A stretch of DNA of 64,000 bases from Desulfurococcales archaeon (GTDB lineage: Archaea > Thermoproteota > Thermoprotei_A > Sulfolobales > Desulfurococcaceae): the NCBI GenBank assembly GCA_027022365.1, contig JALVYU010000030.1:1-64000 (forward strand). Direction: 5' to 3'. The notes under the pieces were generated by a model that was not told the DNA's origin, searched no databases, and saw nothing but the letters and a program-made list of their open reading frames with translations. Every line of letters starts with the position of its first letter. The first letter of the stretch is position 1. Of this stretch, positions 17,245 to 25,050 are shown piece after piece. Made by a program: the position numbers and the translations under genes.

Positions 17245-18600
17245 GTGAGAGGAATTGAACCAATTATTTTTCTTTCTAGGATCACCCTCTTCCTCATAGG
17301 ATTATCTCTCCTCCTAACTGGTGCTGTTGGTCTAGCTCAGAGCCAGGGTATGCATAGCTTCGTCGTTGTAAAGATAAATAGTGAGATAACATATGGTACG
17401 GCATACCTTGTCCAAGAAGCCATCAATGAGGGGGAGAAGCTCGATGCTCCTGTGATAATTATTCTTGACACTCCAGGAGGACTGCTGGCGGCTGCCCAGG
17501 ACATCATAGAGTATATAAGGAATAGTAATGTCCCGGTAATCGGGTATGTTTACCCGGTCGGCGCAGCCGCTTGGAGTGCAGGGACGCTAATACTCATGGC
17601 CACACATATAGCTGCGATGGCGCCCGGAACCAATATAGGGGCTGTCCAGCCGGTCCTCTACAATCCTACGACCGGGGAGTATCAGCCGCTCAATATGTCA
17701 AAGGTGATAAACCCTGTTGTATCGATGATAACAACTCTTGCACAAGATAGGGGTAGAAACGTTACAGCCGCTAAGAACTTCGTTCTCCACGATTTAACGC
17801 TCAATGATCAGCAGGCGCTTAAATACCATGTCATCGATCTGGTCGCGAGGAATATAGATGAACTGCTGGCAAAGATTAATGGGTGGAAGGTCAAACTAGA
17901 TAATGGTAGAGAGTACGTGATCAATAGTAGTAATGCCCACGTAATATATTACAGCGGTAGCCTCAGAGCAGCAATAGTCACGGCAGTAAGCGATCCCATA
18001 GTGAACAGCCTCTTAATGACAATAGGCGTTCTAACATTAATATTCAGTATATTGTCCGGCCACCTGCTCTTCGTACCAATAGCTGCGGCCTTAATAATTA
18101 TTAGTCTTCTTGGCATGGGGTTTAATCCCAACATGATAAGCCTAATACTTTTAATAATAGGTGCCATCGCATTAGCTATAGAAATACATACACCGGGATT
18201 CGGCGTTCTTGGATTTACTGGGATCGTATTGATAGCATTAAGCATAGCTCTCCTACCAGTACTTAATCCCGGGTGGCTCGTAGCTCCAAGCTATCAAAGG
18301 ATGCTGTTCTGGACAGGGATCAGCATAGGCATTGTCCTAGGGATATTCATGGGCATAATGCTATACAAGGTATTGAAGGCGAAACTACAACCGCCAAAGC
18401 TTAAGACCCTTCCCCTCGGAATCATCGGTAAAGCGATCGACGACATACCTGCTAATGGTCAAGGATTCGTGTTGATTGAGGGAGAATACTGGAGAGCCAC
18501 GAGCGATGAAGATATCAGGAAGGGCGAAAAAATAATTGTGATCGGCAAGGAAGGACCAATACTTAAAGTCAAGAAGCTTGAGGGGGAAGCCCAGGGCTGA
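17245..18600 (+). CDS. NfeD-type membrane serine protease (stomatin partner)
   Basis: Membrane protease of the PH1510 type, 451 residues. After an N-terminal membrane segment comes a ClpP-fold domain with DTPGGLL near 75 and the catalytic serine at about Ser111 in AAAWSAG. Lys153 lies 42 residues on, close to the Ser97-Lys138 spacing of PH1510, so it is the probable dyad partner. Four or five membrane helices follow (about 235-375), then an NfeD OB-fold domain (GIIGKAIDD onward). The known relative cuts the stomatin encoded beside it, and the same role is inferred here. Confidence 0.9.
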   Translation: MRGIEPIIFLSRITLFLIGLSLLLTGAVGLAQSQGMHSFVVVKINSEITYGTAYLVQEAINEGEKLDAPVIIILDTPGGLLAAAQDIIEYIRNSNVPVIGYVYPVGAAAWSAGTLILMATHIAAMAPGTNIGAVQPVLYNPTTGEYQPLNMSKVINPVVSMITTLAQDRGRNVTAAKNFVLHDLTLNDQQALKYHVIDLVARNIDELLAKINGWKVKLDNGREYVINSSNAHVIYYSGSLRAAIVTAVSDPIVNSLLMTIGVLTLIFSILSGHLLFVPIAAALIIISLLGMGFNPNMISLILLIIGAIALAIEIHTPGFGVLGFTGIVLIALSIALLPVLNPGWLVAPSYQRMLFWTGISIGIVLGIFMGIMLYKVLKAKLQPPKLKTLPLGIIGKAIDDIPANGQGFVLIEGEYWRATSDEDIRKGEKIIVIGKEGPILKVKKLEGEAQG

Positions 18601-18677
18601 AAAACGATCCATTATCCAGGTTTATTATGCTGGATAATACTATATTCTAACGGATATACATCCATGGGTGCCCCCAG

Positions 18678-19283
18678 TTGGTGCGCCGCCTAGTTATTAA
18701 TATATATCTATTATTCATATTCATCCTCTTGTTCATGATATACTGTGTGGTCACGGGTCATTTATCCCTCGCAGTAATAACTGGTTATGCAGGCCTAGTT
18801 ATCCTTATCCCTGTGCTCTATAGGAAGAGAATATGTCTAGTCGTGGCGCACGGTATTTTCTCTAACATAATGATTACTTATAGTTTGTTCGCAGTAGTTG
18901 GTACTAGTCTCGGTACCGTAGACGCACTCGTTAGTAGTTGGAGAGCCAAAGCGTTCATATGGCTTGCATTCATAACTATACTGATGGTGTATATCGATAT
19001 CGCAACTCTTCCGCTATACCTTGTTGTCAGCGGCATTATAGGTATGTATGGCGGTTTTTGGAGTATTACTTGGGCGATACTCTGGAAATCAACAGGGCAT
19101 ATCATAGATTACAACATATGGGTTATGCCCGACACCTATCTCCCAGAGATCATATACTGGCCCATAGTGTTTAGTTCGATAGCAATATACTTTATAGCGA
19201 TGATCTATAGCTATAGGAGGAAAGAAGTAATAGCCGAGGAAAGATCCAGGAGGTGTAAGAACATTCATTTAAAAACCATCTAG
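18678..19283 (+). CDS. Unrecognised multi-pass membrane protein
   Basis: About 200 residues with five or six hydrophobic helices and a basic C-terminus (RRKEVIAEERSRRCK). No family recognised. The start could be TTG 18678 or GTG 18681; GGGTG at 18666-18670 fits either. It ends eight bases before the convergent phosphodiesterase gene. Confidence 0.6.
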   Translation: MVRRLVINIYLLFIFILLFMIYCVVTGHLSLAVITGYAGLVILIPVLYRKRICLVVAHGIFSNIMITYSLFAVVGTSLGTVDALVSSWRAKAFIWLAFITILMVYIDIATLPLYLVVSGIIGMYGGFWSITWAILWKSTGHIIDYNIWVMPDTYLPEIIYWPIVFSSIAIYFIAMIYSYRRKEVIAEERSRRCKNIHLKTI

Positions 19284-19290
19284 CCTTTTC

Positions 19291-19851
19291 TCATGGGAGC
19301 TTGATGACTTTATCAAGTCTTCTCAACGTATTACGATGATCTAGCTCGTAGAGTGTTATCTTGAGCTCTTTGCCGTTAACCTCTATGATCATCATGCTAG
19401 GCTTCATGGATCCTCCGGCACCGCCCCAAGCACCTGTGAGGCTACCTGGGTTCAAGAGCAATCTTTTCTTGTCCAGGCTCCACTTTATGAATGGGCTATG
19501 CGTATGACCCGTGAGAAGCACGTCTACATCTAACGATACAGCTATTCTTGTCAAGTCCCTCGTGTTTCCCCTAGGATATATTCCGTGGCCGTGATGTACT
19601 CCAAACCTTATCCCATCCACAAGGAACCTGGCTGTCCTGGGAAGGGGTAGGTAGTCCATGTTTCCCTCTACATAGAATGTTTTCTTACCTAGTCCGAGAA
19701 ACCAGTCGAGCACTTCTTTGCCTGTGAAATCACCAGTGTATACGGCTATATCCCAGGGTTTCCCCCCCTCGATGATCTCTTTTAGCTTGTCCGGCACTTT
19801 TTCCGCTCTGTCGGGTATATGGGCGTCTCCGATTACTAGTATGTATGGCAT
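19291..19851 (-). CDS. Metallophosphoesterase, YfcE/MJ0936 type
   Basis: Cytoplasmic two-metal phosphodiesterase, 186 residues, normal length for the group. Metal ligands are clear: Asp9 and His11 (GDAHIPD), Asp41 (YTGDF), Asn64 (VEGNMD), His87 or His89 (GVHHGHG) and His116/His118 (LTGHTHS). Known relatives cleave phosphodiester bonds in model substrates; the natural substrate is unknown. GGAGGCGAT is five bases before the ATG. The gene lies 121 bases inside the end of the upstream membrane-protein gene in another frame. Confidence 0.9.
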   Translation of the reverse strand: MPYILVIGDAHIPDRAEKVPDKLKEIIEGGKPWDIAVYTGDFTGKEVLDWFLGLGKKTFYVEGNMDYLPLPRTARFLVDGIRFGVHHGHGIYPRGNTRDLTRIAVSLDVDVLLTGHTHSPFIKWSLDKKRLLLNPGSLTGAWGGAGGSMKPSMMIIEVNGKELKITLYELDHRNTLRRLDKVIKLP

Positions 19852-20491
19852 AGTTTATCGCCTCCGAGTACTTCCTATCAAAATCCCTTATCCACTCAAA
19901 TATACTCGATACTTCTCTATGGGGTGGGAATCTTATCATGTTTGCTCTTGTGTTGATAAGAGTGTTTTTAAGCTCTATATGGGGTGCTGTCACGTTTGCT
20001 TCTCCAAAGACGGTCTTGCTTATTTTATATCTTTTTATGAATTTATAGTGGAACATCGGCTTCCTACTCCTTATTATTTTATGATATGTTTTCGGCTTTA
20101 GTACGAAGATGTTTAGTCGGCCGGAAATATATGCTGCGTACAACTGTACTCCGCTGATATATTGTATCGCTAACGGGATCTTCGTCGAGGGTATGGAGTA
20201 TCTTGATATAAGGCCTTTCGATAACCGCAGTATGTTTGCTAGGAATATTTCATCGTTCTTGCTGATACTGGGGTGGCCTATGAAGGCCGCTACAAACTGT
20301 ATTATCCCCACTATGAATGCGAAGAGTATGGTTGTGCCGTAAGGGATGAATTGTAGCAGTTCAGCGATAACTAGTGCGATAAGGGAAAATGCTAGGGCAA
20401 TTATGCCTCTCATATTTCTTTTATGTAGACCCACATAGCATGGTCTTGGGAGATCCTGTGAATCCCACCAATTCTTTTTCTCTTTCTCCAT
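19730..20491 (-). CDS. Unrecognised membrane protein with abnormal C-terminal overlap
   Basis: Residues 30-75 form two membrane helices (IIALAFSLIALVIAELLQFI and a following segment); the rest is soluble and basic. No family recognised. The reading frame runs 121 bases into the phosphodiesterase gene. The overlapped tail (about 40 residues, rich in Arg, Gly and Ser) looks like frame-shifted phosphodiesterase code, not a protein domain. A TAA stop in the neighbouring frame lies six bases before the phosphodiesterase ATG, which suggests that the gene once ended near 19858 and lost its stop by a frameshift. ATG 20491 is the start. Confidence 0.55.
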   Translation of the reverse strand: MEKEKKNWWDSQDLPRPCYVGLHKRNMRGIIALAFSLIALVIAELLQFIPYGTTILFAFIVGIIQFVAAFIGHPSISKNDEIFLANILRLSKGLISRYSIPSTKIPLAIQYISGVQLYAAYISGRLNIFVLKPKTYHKIIRSRKPMFHYKFIKRYKISKTVFGEANVTAPHIELKNTLINTRANMIRFPPHREVSSIFEWIRDFDRKYSEAINYAIHTSNRRRPYTRQSGKSAGQAKRDHRGGETLGYSRIHW

Positions 20492-20638
20492 TATGCTCAG
20501 CCACCGCTAGGATCAGCTGGGTAACCGCGCCTTCATTGCCATTATAGGGCTCAGGCTCCCCGAAAAATCATCATCTAAGCGTTATATGATACAGTGTTTG
20601 TTCGGGTTAAAGATATTACTGCCTAACATTTATCATTG

Positions 20639-20647
20639 TTTTAAATA
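20639..20647 (+). promoter_or_regulatory. TATA-like box before the ferredoxin-ATPase cluster
   Basis: TTTTAAATA is followed eight bases later by the inverted repeat at 20655-20670 and by a predicted transcription start near 20668. A lone half-site CCTAAC lies upstream at 20622-20627. Confidence 0.5.
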
Positions 20648-20654
20648 GTTAGTT

Positions 20655-20670
20655 GTTAGGTTACCCTAAC
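20655..20670. promoter_or_regulatory. Inverted-repeat operator GTTAGG-N4-CCTAAC, copy 1
   Basis: GTTAGGTTACCCTAAC lies between the TATA-like box and the ribosome site GGTGAT of the first gene of the cluster, where a bound protein would block transcription. The same half-sites and spacing recur at 22919-22934, before the NifX-like gene. Confidence 0.6.
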
Positions 20671-20681
20671 GGTGATCTATT

Positions 20682-21065
20682 ATGGATATAGAAGCAACAA
20701 TAATAAGATACATAGGCGGCAAAACCGGCTGCATAACGCCATTCAAACTATCAAGAATATTAGGACTAGCCGAAGCATACTACATGGCCGATCATGGAGA
20801 GAGGTTGACCGGTCTAAAATATATCTGTACACTTGGAACATTCTACATAGAAGGATTTGAAGAGCTAATAAAGGACTGTTTCGAACGGAACCCGGAGAAG
20901 CATTGTCTAGAGTATAAATGTGGAGAAGTTGAGTTGCCGGAGCATATTTCCATGTATGTTGACAAGGCGATACAGGATCTGGATACCGAGGATCTCGATG
21001 AGATAAATCGGAGAGTCCTAGATAACCCGTTCTTTAAAAAACTTTGTAACAAACAAACGGGGTGA
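20682..21065 (+). CDS. Small Panacea/SocA-like protein, possible regulator
   Basis: A 127-residue protein. Residues 16-60 (PFKLSRILGLAEAYY, then HGERLTGLKYICTLGTFY) resemble the Panacea/SocA domain (KLxKLLYfa...pltg..Y....GP), best known from antitoxins and phage-linked proteins. The C-terminal half is acidic and has three cysteines (at about 62, 70 and 75) that could bind metal. It is the first gene of the cluster with two ferredoxin-ATPases, and an operator lies just before it, so it may sense or regulate the cluster. The domain match is from memory of the pattern and is moderate. Confidence 0.5.
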   Translation: MDIEATIIRYIGGKTGCITPFKLSRILGLAEAYYMADHGERLTGLKYICTLGTFYIEGFEELIKDCFERNPEKHCLEYKCGEVELPEHISMYVDKAIQDLDTEDLDEINRRVLDNPFFKKLCNKQTG

Positions 21066-21072
21066 AAACATA

Positions 21073-21957
21073 ATGATTAATATCGCTGTGACGGGAGGGA
21101 AGGGTGGTACGGGGAAAAGTCTTGTCGCAACTAGCCTTGCAATACTACTATCCAAGAATATAGATGGCCTGGTTCTGGCCGACACTGATCTGGAGGGCCC
21201 CAACGACCACGTCATACTGGGTATCGAGGAGCTTGAGAACCAGGAGTCTATAACATTGTTTCTACCATTGATCGACACCACTAAGTGTACCCGGTGCGGG
21301 GTATGCGTGAAGATATGTGATACGGGCGCCCTATTCATGGCTGGGAGAGCCTACCCAATAGTTTTTCCCCGGCTATGCAGTGGATGTAAGGCATGCTACT
21401 ACGCCTGTCCATACGGCGCGATCAGGGAGGCTGGCCACGTCTTAGGCTACACCTACGTGACCCCAGTCTGTTTCGGCAACGGATGCTTTAAGCTCGTCAC
21501 CGGCATGCTACTTGAGGGAGAGGAGCACACGCCTCCCGGCGTATATAGGACGCTCCAACGAGCATTGGAACTAAAACCTGAACTGCTCATCGTAGATACT
21601 GGTGCTGGCACAGGAAATGCTGTATCAATGGCTTTCAGAGACTCTGACCTCGTGATCGTCGTAACCGAGCCTACGCCGCTTGGAGCACACGATCTAGACT
21701 CCATCCTCGAGGTAACCGATGCGATGAATAAACATGTATGGCTTATAATCAACAGGCACGGTATAGGAGATGTTACGATATTGGAGACGGTTCTTCATAG
21801 GCATCGTGTGGAGAAAATATTTCGTATACCCTACGATAAAGCCGTTGCCGAAGCCTATGCTTATTCCAAGCCCCTCATAATCCATTATCCTAAATCACCC
21901 GCATCCAAAGCTCTCATAAAGATATCGGATGAACTCATGGGGTGGATAAAGCATTGA
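21073..21957 (+). CDS. MinD-type ATPase with inserted ferredoxin domain, copy A
   Basis: P-loop ATPase of the MinD/Mrp/CooC group, 294 residues. The deviant Walker A GGKGGTGKS is at 8-16. Between the switch regions is a two-cluster ferredoxin insert: Cys72, 75, 78, 82 and Cys102, 105, 108, 112, each a CxxCxxCxxxC set for [4Fe-4S]. A Walker B-like LLIVDTGAG follows the insert. Relatives (COG1149) occur in anaerobes beside NifX-like genes, and a role in iron-sulfur or metal cofactor assembly is assumed but not proven. It overlaps copy B by four bases. Confidence 0.85.
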   Translation: MINIAVTGGKGGTGKSLVATSLAILLSKNIDGLVLADTDLEGPNDHVILGIEELENQESITLFLPLIDTTKCTRCGVCVKICDTGALFMAGRAYPIVFPRLCSGCKACYYACPYGAIREAGHVLGYTYVTPVCFGNGCFKLVTGMLLEGEEHTPPGVYRTLQRALELKPELLIVDTGAGTGNAVSMAFRDSDLVIVVTEPTPLGAHDLDSILEVTDAMNKHVWLIINRHGIGDVTILETVLHRHRVEKIFRIPYDKAVAEAYAYSKPLIIHYPKSPASKALIKISDELMGWIKH

Positions 21958-22928
21958 TCGAGATAAGCATAGCTAGTGGTAAGGGTGGTGTAGGCAAGAG
22001 CCTACTAGCATCTCATTTAGCCCTTCTCCTATCGGGTAAGAGGAGACTAGTAGCCGTTGACGCTGACGCCGAGGCACCCAACATGAACATTGTCCTCGGA
22101 ATAAAGGACTGGGATAGGGTAATTGAGCATCATGAGGGGAGAAGAGCATTTATTCTCGACAATAAATGTACGGGGTGCGGAGAATGCTTGAATGCCTGCC
22201 AGTTTGGAGCAATAAGAGTGGTTGATGGGAGATATGTTGTTGATAGATGGTTGTGCGAGGGATGCTATACCTGTAGCCTCGTATGCCCGGTGAAAGCAGT
22301 AAGGTTCGAGAGAGATGTTCTTGCGGGATGGATAAGGATCAAGGAGAAAACACGGTGGGGCTTCCCACTAGTGTCAGCTGAAATAGTTCCCGGGAGACCC
22401 AATAGTGGTAAACTGGTTACCGAGGCTCGTAACACAGCGAGGGAGCTGTTTAGAGAAGCAGAGCTCATGATCCTGGACTCGGCAGCAGGGATAGGGTGCC
22501 AAGTAATTGCGAGCCTTGCGGGGAGCCATGCAGCAATACTTGTTGCTGAACCCACACGGGCAAGTATAAGTGATCTAAAGAGGATCGTAAGGCTTACCCA
22601 GCACTTTAGAATACCATCAATGCTAGTGATCAACAAGTATGACTTAAACTCGCAACTCTACAGAGAGCTGAAGAGGATCGCCCACGAGAACAAACTATAT
22701 TACCTAGGCGAAATTCCTTATGATGAAGAAGTCCCACGCTCCTATGTATCCATGAAGCCCCTCATAGAATACAATCCTGATTCGGGGGCCGCTATAGCAA
22801 TTAGAAGGATTGCCGAGAGACTCGATAATATCTTGTCAAGGTTTGATGAGTGGCGCCTGGAATACCTACCTGAAGCTTATAAGCCGTTCGAACCCATAGT
22901 TATTAGACCGGATAAAACGTTAGGATAA
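21954..22928 (+). CDS. MinD-type ATPase with inserted ferredoxin domain, copy B
   Basis: Paralog of the preceding gene, about 324 residues. Walker A ASGKGGVGKS lies at 7-16, with ferredoxin cysteines at 72, 75, 78, 82 and 101, 104, 107, 111, almost the same positions as in copy A. I chose TTG 21954 over GTG 21942: it gives the same distance to the P-loop as copy A, and GGTGGAT sits seven bases upstream. Two different subunits suggest a heterodimer. The last codons and stop overlap the operator at 22919-22934. Confidence 0.85.
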   Translation: MIEISIASGKGGVGKSLLASHLALLLSGKRRLVAVDADAEAPNMNIVLGIKDWDRVIEHHEGRRAFILDNKCTGCGECLNACQFGAIRVVDGRYVVDRWLCEGCYTCSLVCPVKAVRFERDVLAGWIRIKEKTRWGFPLVSAEIVPGRPNSGKLVTEARNTARELFREAELMILDSAAGIGCQVIASLAGSHAAILVAEPTRASISDLKRIVRLTQHFRIPSMLVINKYDLNSQLYRELKRIAHENKLYYLGEIPYDEEVPRSYVSMKPLIEYNPDSGAAIAIRRIAERLDNILSRFDEWRLEYLPEAYKPFEPIVIRPDKTLG

Positions 22929-22934
22929 CCTAAC
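22919..22934. promoter_or_regulatory. Inverted-repeat operator GTTAGG-N4-CCTAAC, copy 2
   Basis: GTTAGGATAACCTAAC overlaps the stop codon of ATPase B and precedes the NifX-like gene by 18 bases. A GATAAAA stretch at 22911-22917 could be the matching TATA box, so the last gene may have its own controlled promoter. Confidence 0.55.
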
Positions 22935-22952
22935 ATGTGAGGGTGGTAAAAA

Positions 22953-23285
22953 ATGGTTAGAATAGCTATTCCGACCGAGAAGGGCGGCCTCGAAGACAGT
23001 ATTTATCCGAGATTCGGCAGAGCCCCAACATTCACGATCATAGATATAGAGGAGAAACAAGTCAAAAACGTCAAAGTAATCGAAAACCCAGGCTATAGAG
23101 CATCCGGAGGAGCGGGCGTGAAGGCAGTACAGCTCCTAGCAAATGAAGGAGTAGAAATAGTGATGGGGCCAACGCCCGGTCCGAACGCCTATTTTGCACT
23201 AAAGAATGCCGGCATAAAACATTATCCTGTGCAAGGCCTTAATGTAAGAGAGGCTGTCGAAGCATTTCTAAGAGAAGATGATTAG
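22953..23285 (+). CDS. NifX/NafY-like metal-cluster-binding protein
   Basis: Small cytoplasmic protein of the dinitrogenase iron-molybdenum cofactor family (COG1433), 110 residues, RNase H-like fold. Landmarks are MVRIAIPTEKGGLEDSIYPR, FGRAPTFTIIDIE and the GVEIVMGPTPGPNAYFAL region. No nif genes are in the window, so nitrogen fixation is not implied; such genes commonly accompany ferredoxin-ATPases in anaerobes. The ATG follows GAGGGTGG by five bases. Confidence 0.85.
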   Translation: MVRIAIPTEKGGLEDSIYPRFGRAPTFTIIDIEEKQVKNVKVIENPGYRASGGAGVKAVQLLANEGVEIVMGPTPGPNAYFALKNAGIKHYPVQGLNVREAVEAFLREDD

Positions 23286-23385
23286 CGGCGAAAACAATCA
23301 GTCGGGTGTGTTGATCTCATCCCTAGCGGTCGTGCCGGGAGTAATTCATCACCATGGATGAAATGATAACGCCGCATTTTTATCT

Positions 23386-24117
23386 CTACCGTCCACGTAG
23401 GATTTTCAATAACCTAAAGTTATAGGGAAGCGGAACCAGTACGCCTGCTAATCCACCGAATATTTTACGGTTATAGATCTTTTTCATCTCCTCCCACAAC
23501 TCGTGGTCTCCAGCCAAATAGTAGTCTATTACGGACTGCATTATGTCCGTGTAAACATATATGTCGAGAAACGGGTTATCAGTTATCAACTTAATTGATG
23601 TTGTGACGAGAAAAATGAAGAGGTCCCAGGCATGGTGTACTTTGTTCCTAGACTTTATAGCCTGTTCCGCGTCAATAAAATAGACCTTTTTCCCGCTTAT
23701 GATGAAGTTTTGGAACTTGGTGTCACCTAGTGCATAGCCATAATCATGTATACTCCTAATAGCCCATGCAACATCCCTGTAGTCTCTTTCATCAAGCCCT
23801 GGAACGAATTTTTCGCCCTCAATAAATTCTCTAACAAGCCTGATTTCTCCCCAATCGATCAGGATAGGGCGTGGAACAGGAATCTTGCCAGCCAACTCCC
23901 TCAGAAAAACAGATTCTCGCTCCAATCTTTCGCGAGGAACAAATGTGAATGGAAAAAGGGTTAGTGGCAAGCTAGCAGATTTAATGATAAACCACTTAAG
24001 GAGACCTGGCGTACGATCATATTTTTTCAAAGCATATTTTACACCATTAATCATTATGACTTGTGTCTGGCTGAAAAGTTCGTCCAATATATCTAGTAGT
24101 CCTCTCCTTTTCTCCAA
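23386..24117 (-). CDS. Small atypical protein kinase (RIO/Bud32/Kdo-like)
   Basis: About 243 residues with a minimal kinase fold. The ATP-binding lysine is Lys31 or Lys32 (VKYALKKYD), the catalytic loop is GDTKFQNFI with Asp132 and Asn137, and the metal-binding Asp is Asp149 (VYFIDAE). There is no typical activation segment. The pattern is closest to the RIO, Bud32 and lipopolysaccharide-kinase branches. It is not the Bud32 of the KEOPS complex by its catalytic loop (HGDLTTSN expected). Substrate unknown. Confidence 0.7.
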   Translation of the reverse strand: MEKRRGLLDILDELFSQTQVIMINGVKYALKKYDRTPGLLKWFIIKSASLPLTLFPFTFVPRERLERESVFLRELAGKIPVPRPILIDWGEIRLVREFIEGEKFVPGLDERDYRDVAWAIRSIHDYGYALGDTKFQNFIISGKKVYFIDAEQAIKSRNKVHHAWDLFIFLVTTSIKLITDNPFLDIYVYTDIMQSVIDYYLAGDHELWEEMKKIYNRKIFGGLAGVLVPLPYNFRLLKILRGR

Positions 24118-24157
24118 TTCGAGAAGTCACCGCGAGAATAAATTAATGGTAATATCT

Positions 24158-24442
24158 CTAGTCATAGAGATCCTCGGGTATTTCGATAATGCGTTTACCC
24201 GCTACCACCTGGTCTACACTATGAATAGCTCCTCCCAGCTCCTCTATGACCATCCTGATCTCGCCATAATCAATATCCTGGCCCTCAATAACAACAATTA
24301 TGTTCTGGGTCTCAACATCTACCTCTTTAACAGTAATGTTCACAGCGTCAACACCCTCTACCTTGGAGAGGTTCTCGGCTACATCCACGATGCTGGGGCC
24401 TTTAATAGGTACCAGTACGTCGAGCACGAGACGTTTTATCAA
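24158..24442 (-). CDS. DUF211 protein
   Basis: About 94 residues with the ferredoxin-like fold of DUF211 (MTH889 type): LVLDVLVPIKGPSIVDVAEN, then VEGVDAVNITVKEVD and IRMVIEELGGAIHSVDQV. The family is archaeal and bacterial, with no firm function; a ligand or metal binding oligomer has been suggested from structures. I chose TTG 24442 because the upstream extension falls in promoter-like AT-rich DNA and the family is about 95 residues. GTG 24460 is an alternative. It is divergent from rpl13e with overlapping promoters near 24500. Confidence 0.75.
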   Translation of the reverse strand: MIKRLVLDVLVPIKGPSIVDVAENLSKVEGVDAVNITVKEVDVETQNIIVVIEGQDIDYGEIRMVIEELGGAIHSVDQVVAGKRIIEIPEDLYD

Positions 24443-24573
24443 GGCCTCATCAATCACCACAATACAGTATGGAATAGACCGGGTATTAAGCATAATGGGA
24501 ACAGGATAAAAATTATAATAAGAAGCATAGTATCCCGAATAATAGAGAATATATTCGCTGATGGTGTTCGGAT

Positions 24574-24822
24574 ATGGCAGGAGAAGTAGTCCCACCAGAA
24601 CCAATAGTGAAAAGACCTATACTGAGAAAACATGGAGGCCTAGACCAAGGAACCCGCGTAGGGAGGGGCTTCAGCAAAGGAGAACTAGAGGCGGTTGGCC
24701 TCGATTTTAAGACAGCTATGAAGCTCGGCCTCAGAATCGATGCGAGGAGAAGGAGCGTCCACGAATGGAACATACAGGCTCTAAAAGAGTATCTAAAGAA
24801 GATCGGCTATTTGAAGGAGTGA
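24574..24822 (+). CDS. rpl13e: Ribosomal protein L13e
   Basis: Large-subunit ribosomal protein, 82 residues, with the family core RVGRGFSKGELEAVGLDF and LGLRIDARRRSVHEWN. In archaea this protein is mainly found in the Thermoproteota, which supports the organism placement. The N-terminus has the usual PIVKRP and a basic tract. It is not in a larger ribosomal operon here. Confidence 0.9.
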   Translation: MAGEVVPPEPIVKRPILRKHGGLDQGTRVGRGFSKGELEAVGLDFKTAMKLGLRIDARRRSVHEWNIQALKEYLKKIGYLKE

Positions 24823-24881
24823 ATTTATCTTTTATATTTCATTCAACATTATTTTACAGATGATCGCCCGTGGATCATTGA

Positions 24882-24900
24882 TGTACAATTCTTTTGAACA
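24882..24900. promoter_or_regulatory. Near-palindrome shared with 8481-8499
   Basis: TGTACAATTCTTTTGAACA differs in one base from the copy before the nucleoside-binding protein. It lies 60 bases after rpl13e and about 60 bases before a TATA-like GTTTTAAAG at 24955-24963, so it may control the candidate RNA at 24984. Confidence 0.45.
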
Positions 24901-24954
24901 TTGTAGAGGTATAGGAAATCTGTAAAGATCATCCAGTAATTACAAGTGATCATT

Positions 24955-24963
24955 GTTTTAAAG
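24955..24963 (+). promoter_or_regulatory. TATA-like box before the candidate RNA
   Basis: GTTTTAAAG lies about 25 bases before the first GC-rich base (24984) of the island that follows. Confidence 0.45.
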
Positions 24964-24983
24964 TTCAAGTAAGAACGATGTAT

Positions 24984-25050
24984 GGGTCCTAGGGGGAGTC
25001 ACCCCTGTTCATCCCATCCCCTGCTCGGGGGTGTTACAGGGGCCGGTCAT
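24984..25050 (+). ncRNA. Candidate structured RNA with alternative hairpins
   Basis: A sharp GC-rich block inside AT-rich non-coding DNA, starting where a transcript from the TATA-like box at 24955 would start. Inner hairpin: CATCCCC (25015-25021) with GGGGGTG (25027-25033), loop TGCTC. Outer stem: CCCCTG (25002-25007) with CAGGGG (25037-25042). A competing stem uses the same CCCCT (25002-25006) with AGGGG at 24991-24995, so the two forms exclude each other. No reading frame, tRNA or C/D boxes. It could be an independent small RNA or a long leader of the gene at 25302. Confidence 0.45.

Noticed and set aside
22953-23285. Evidence of nitrogen fixation from the NifX-like gene
   Set aside because: No nifH, nifD, nifK, nifE or nifB genes are seen; such small proteins are common in non-fixing anaerobes.
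24443-24604. A longer DUF211 product of 148 residues
   Set aside because: The extra N-terminus falls in the divergent promoter region, is hydrophobic and Tyr-rich by chance, and the family is about 95 residues.
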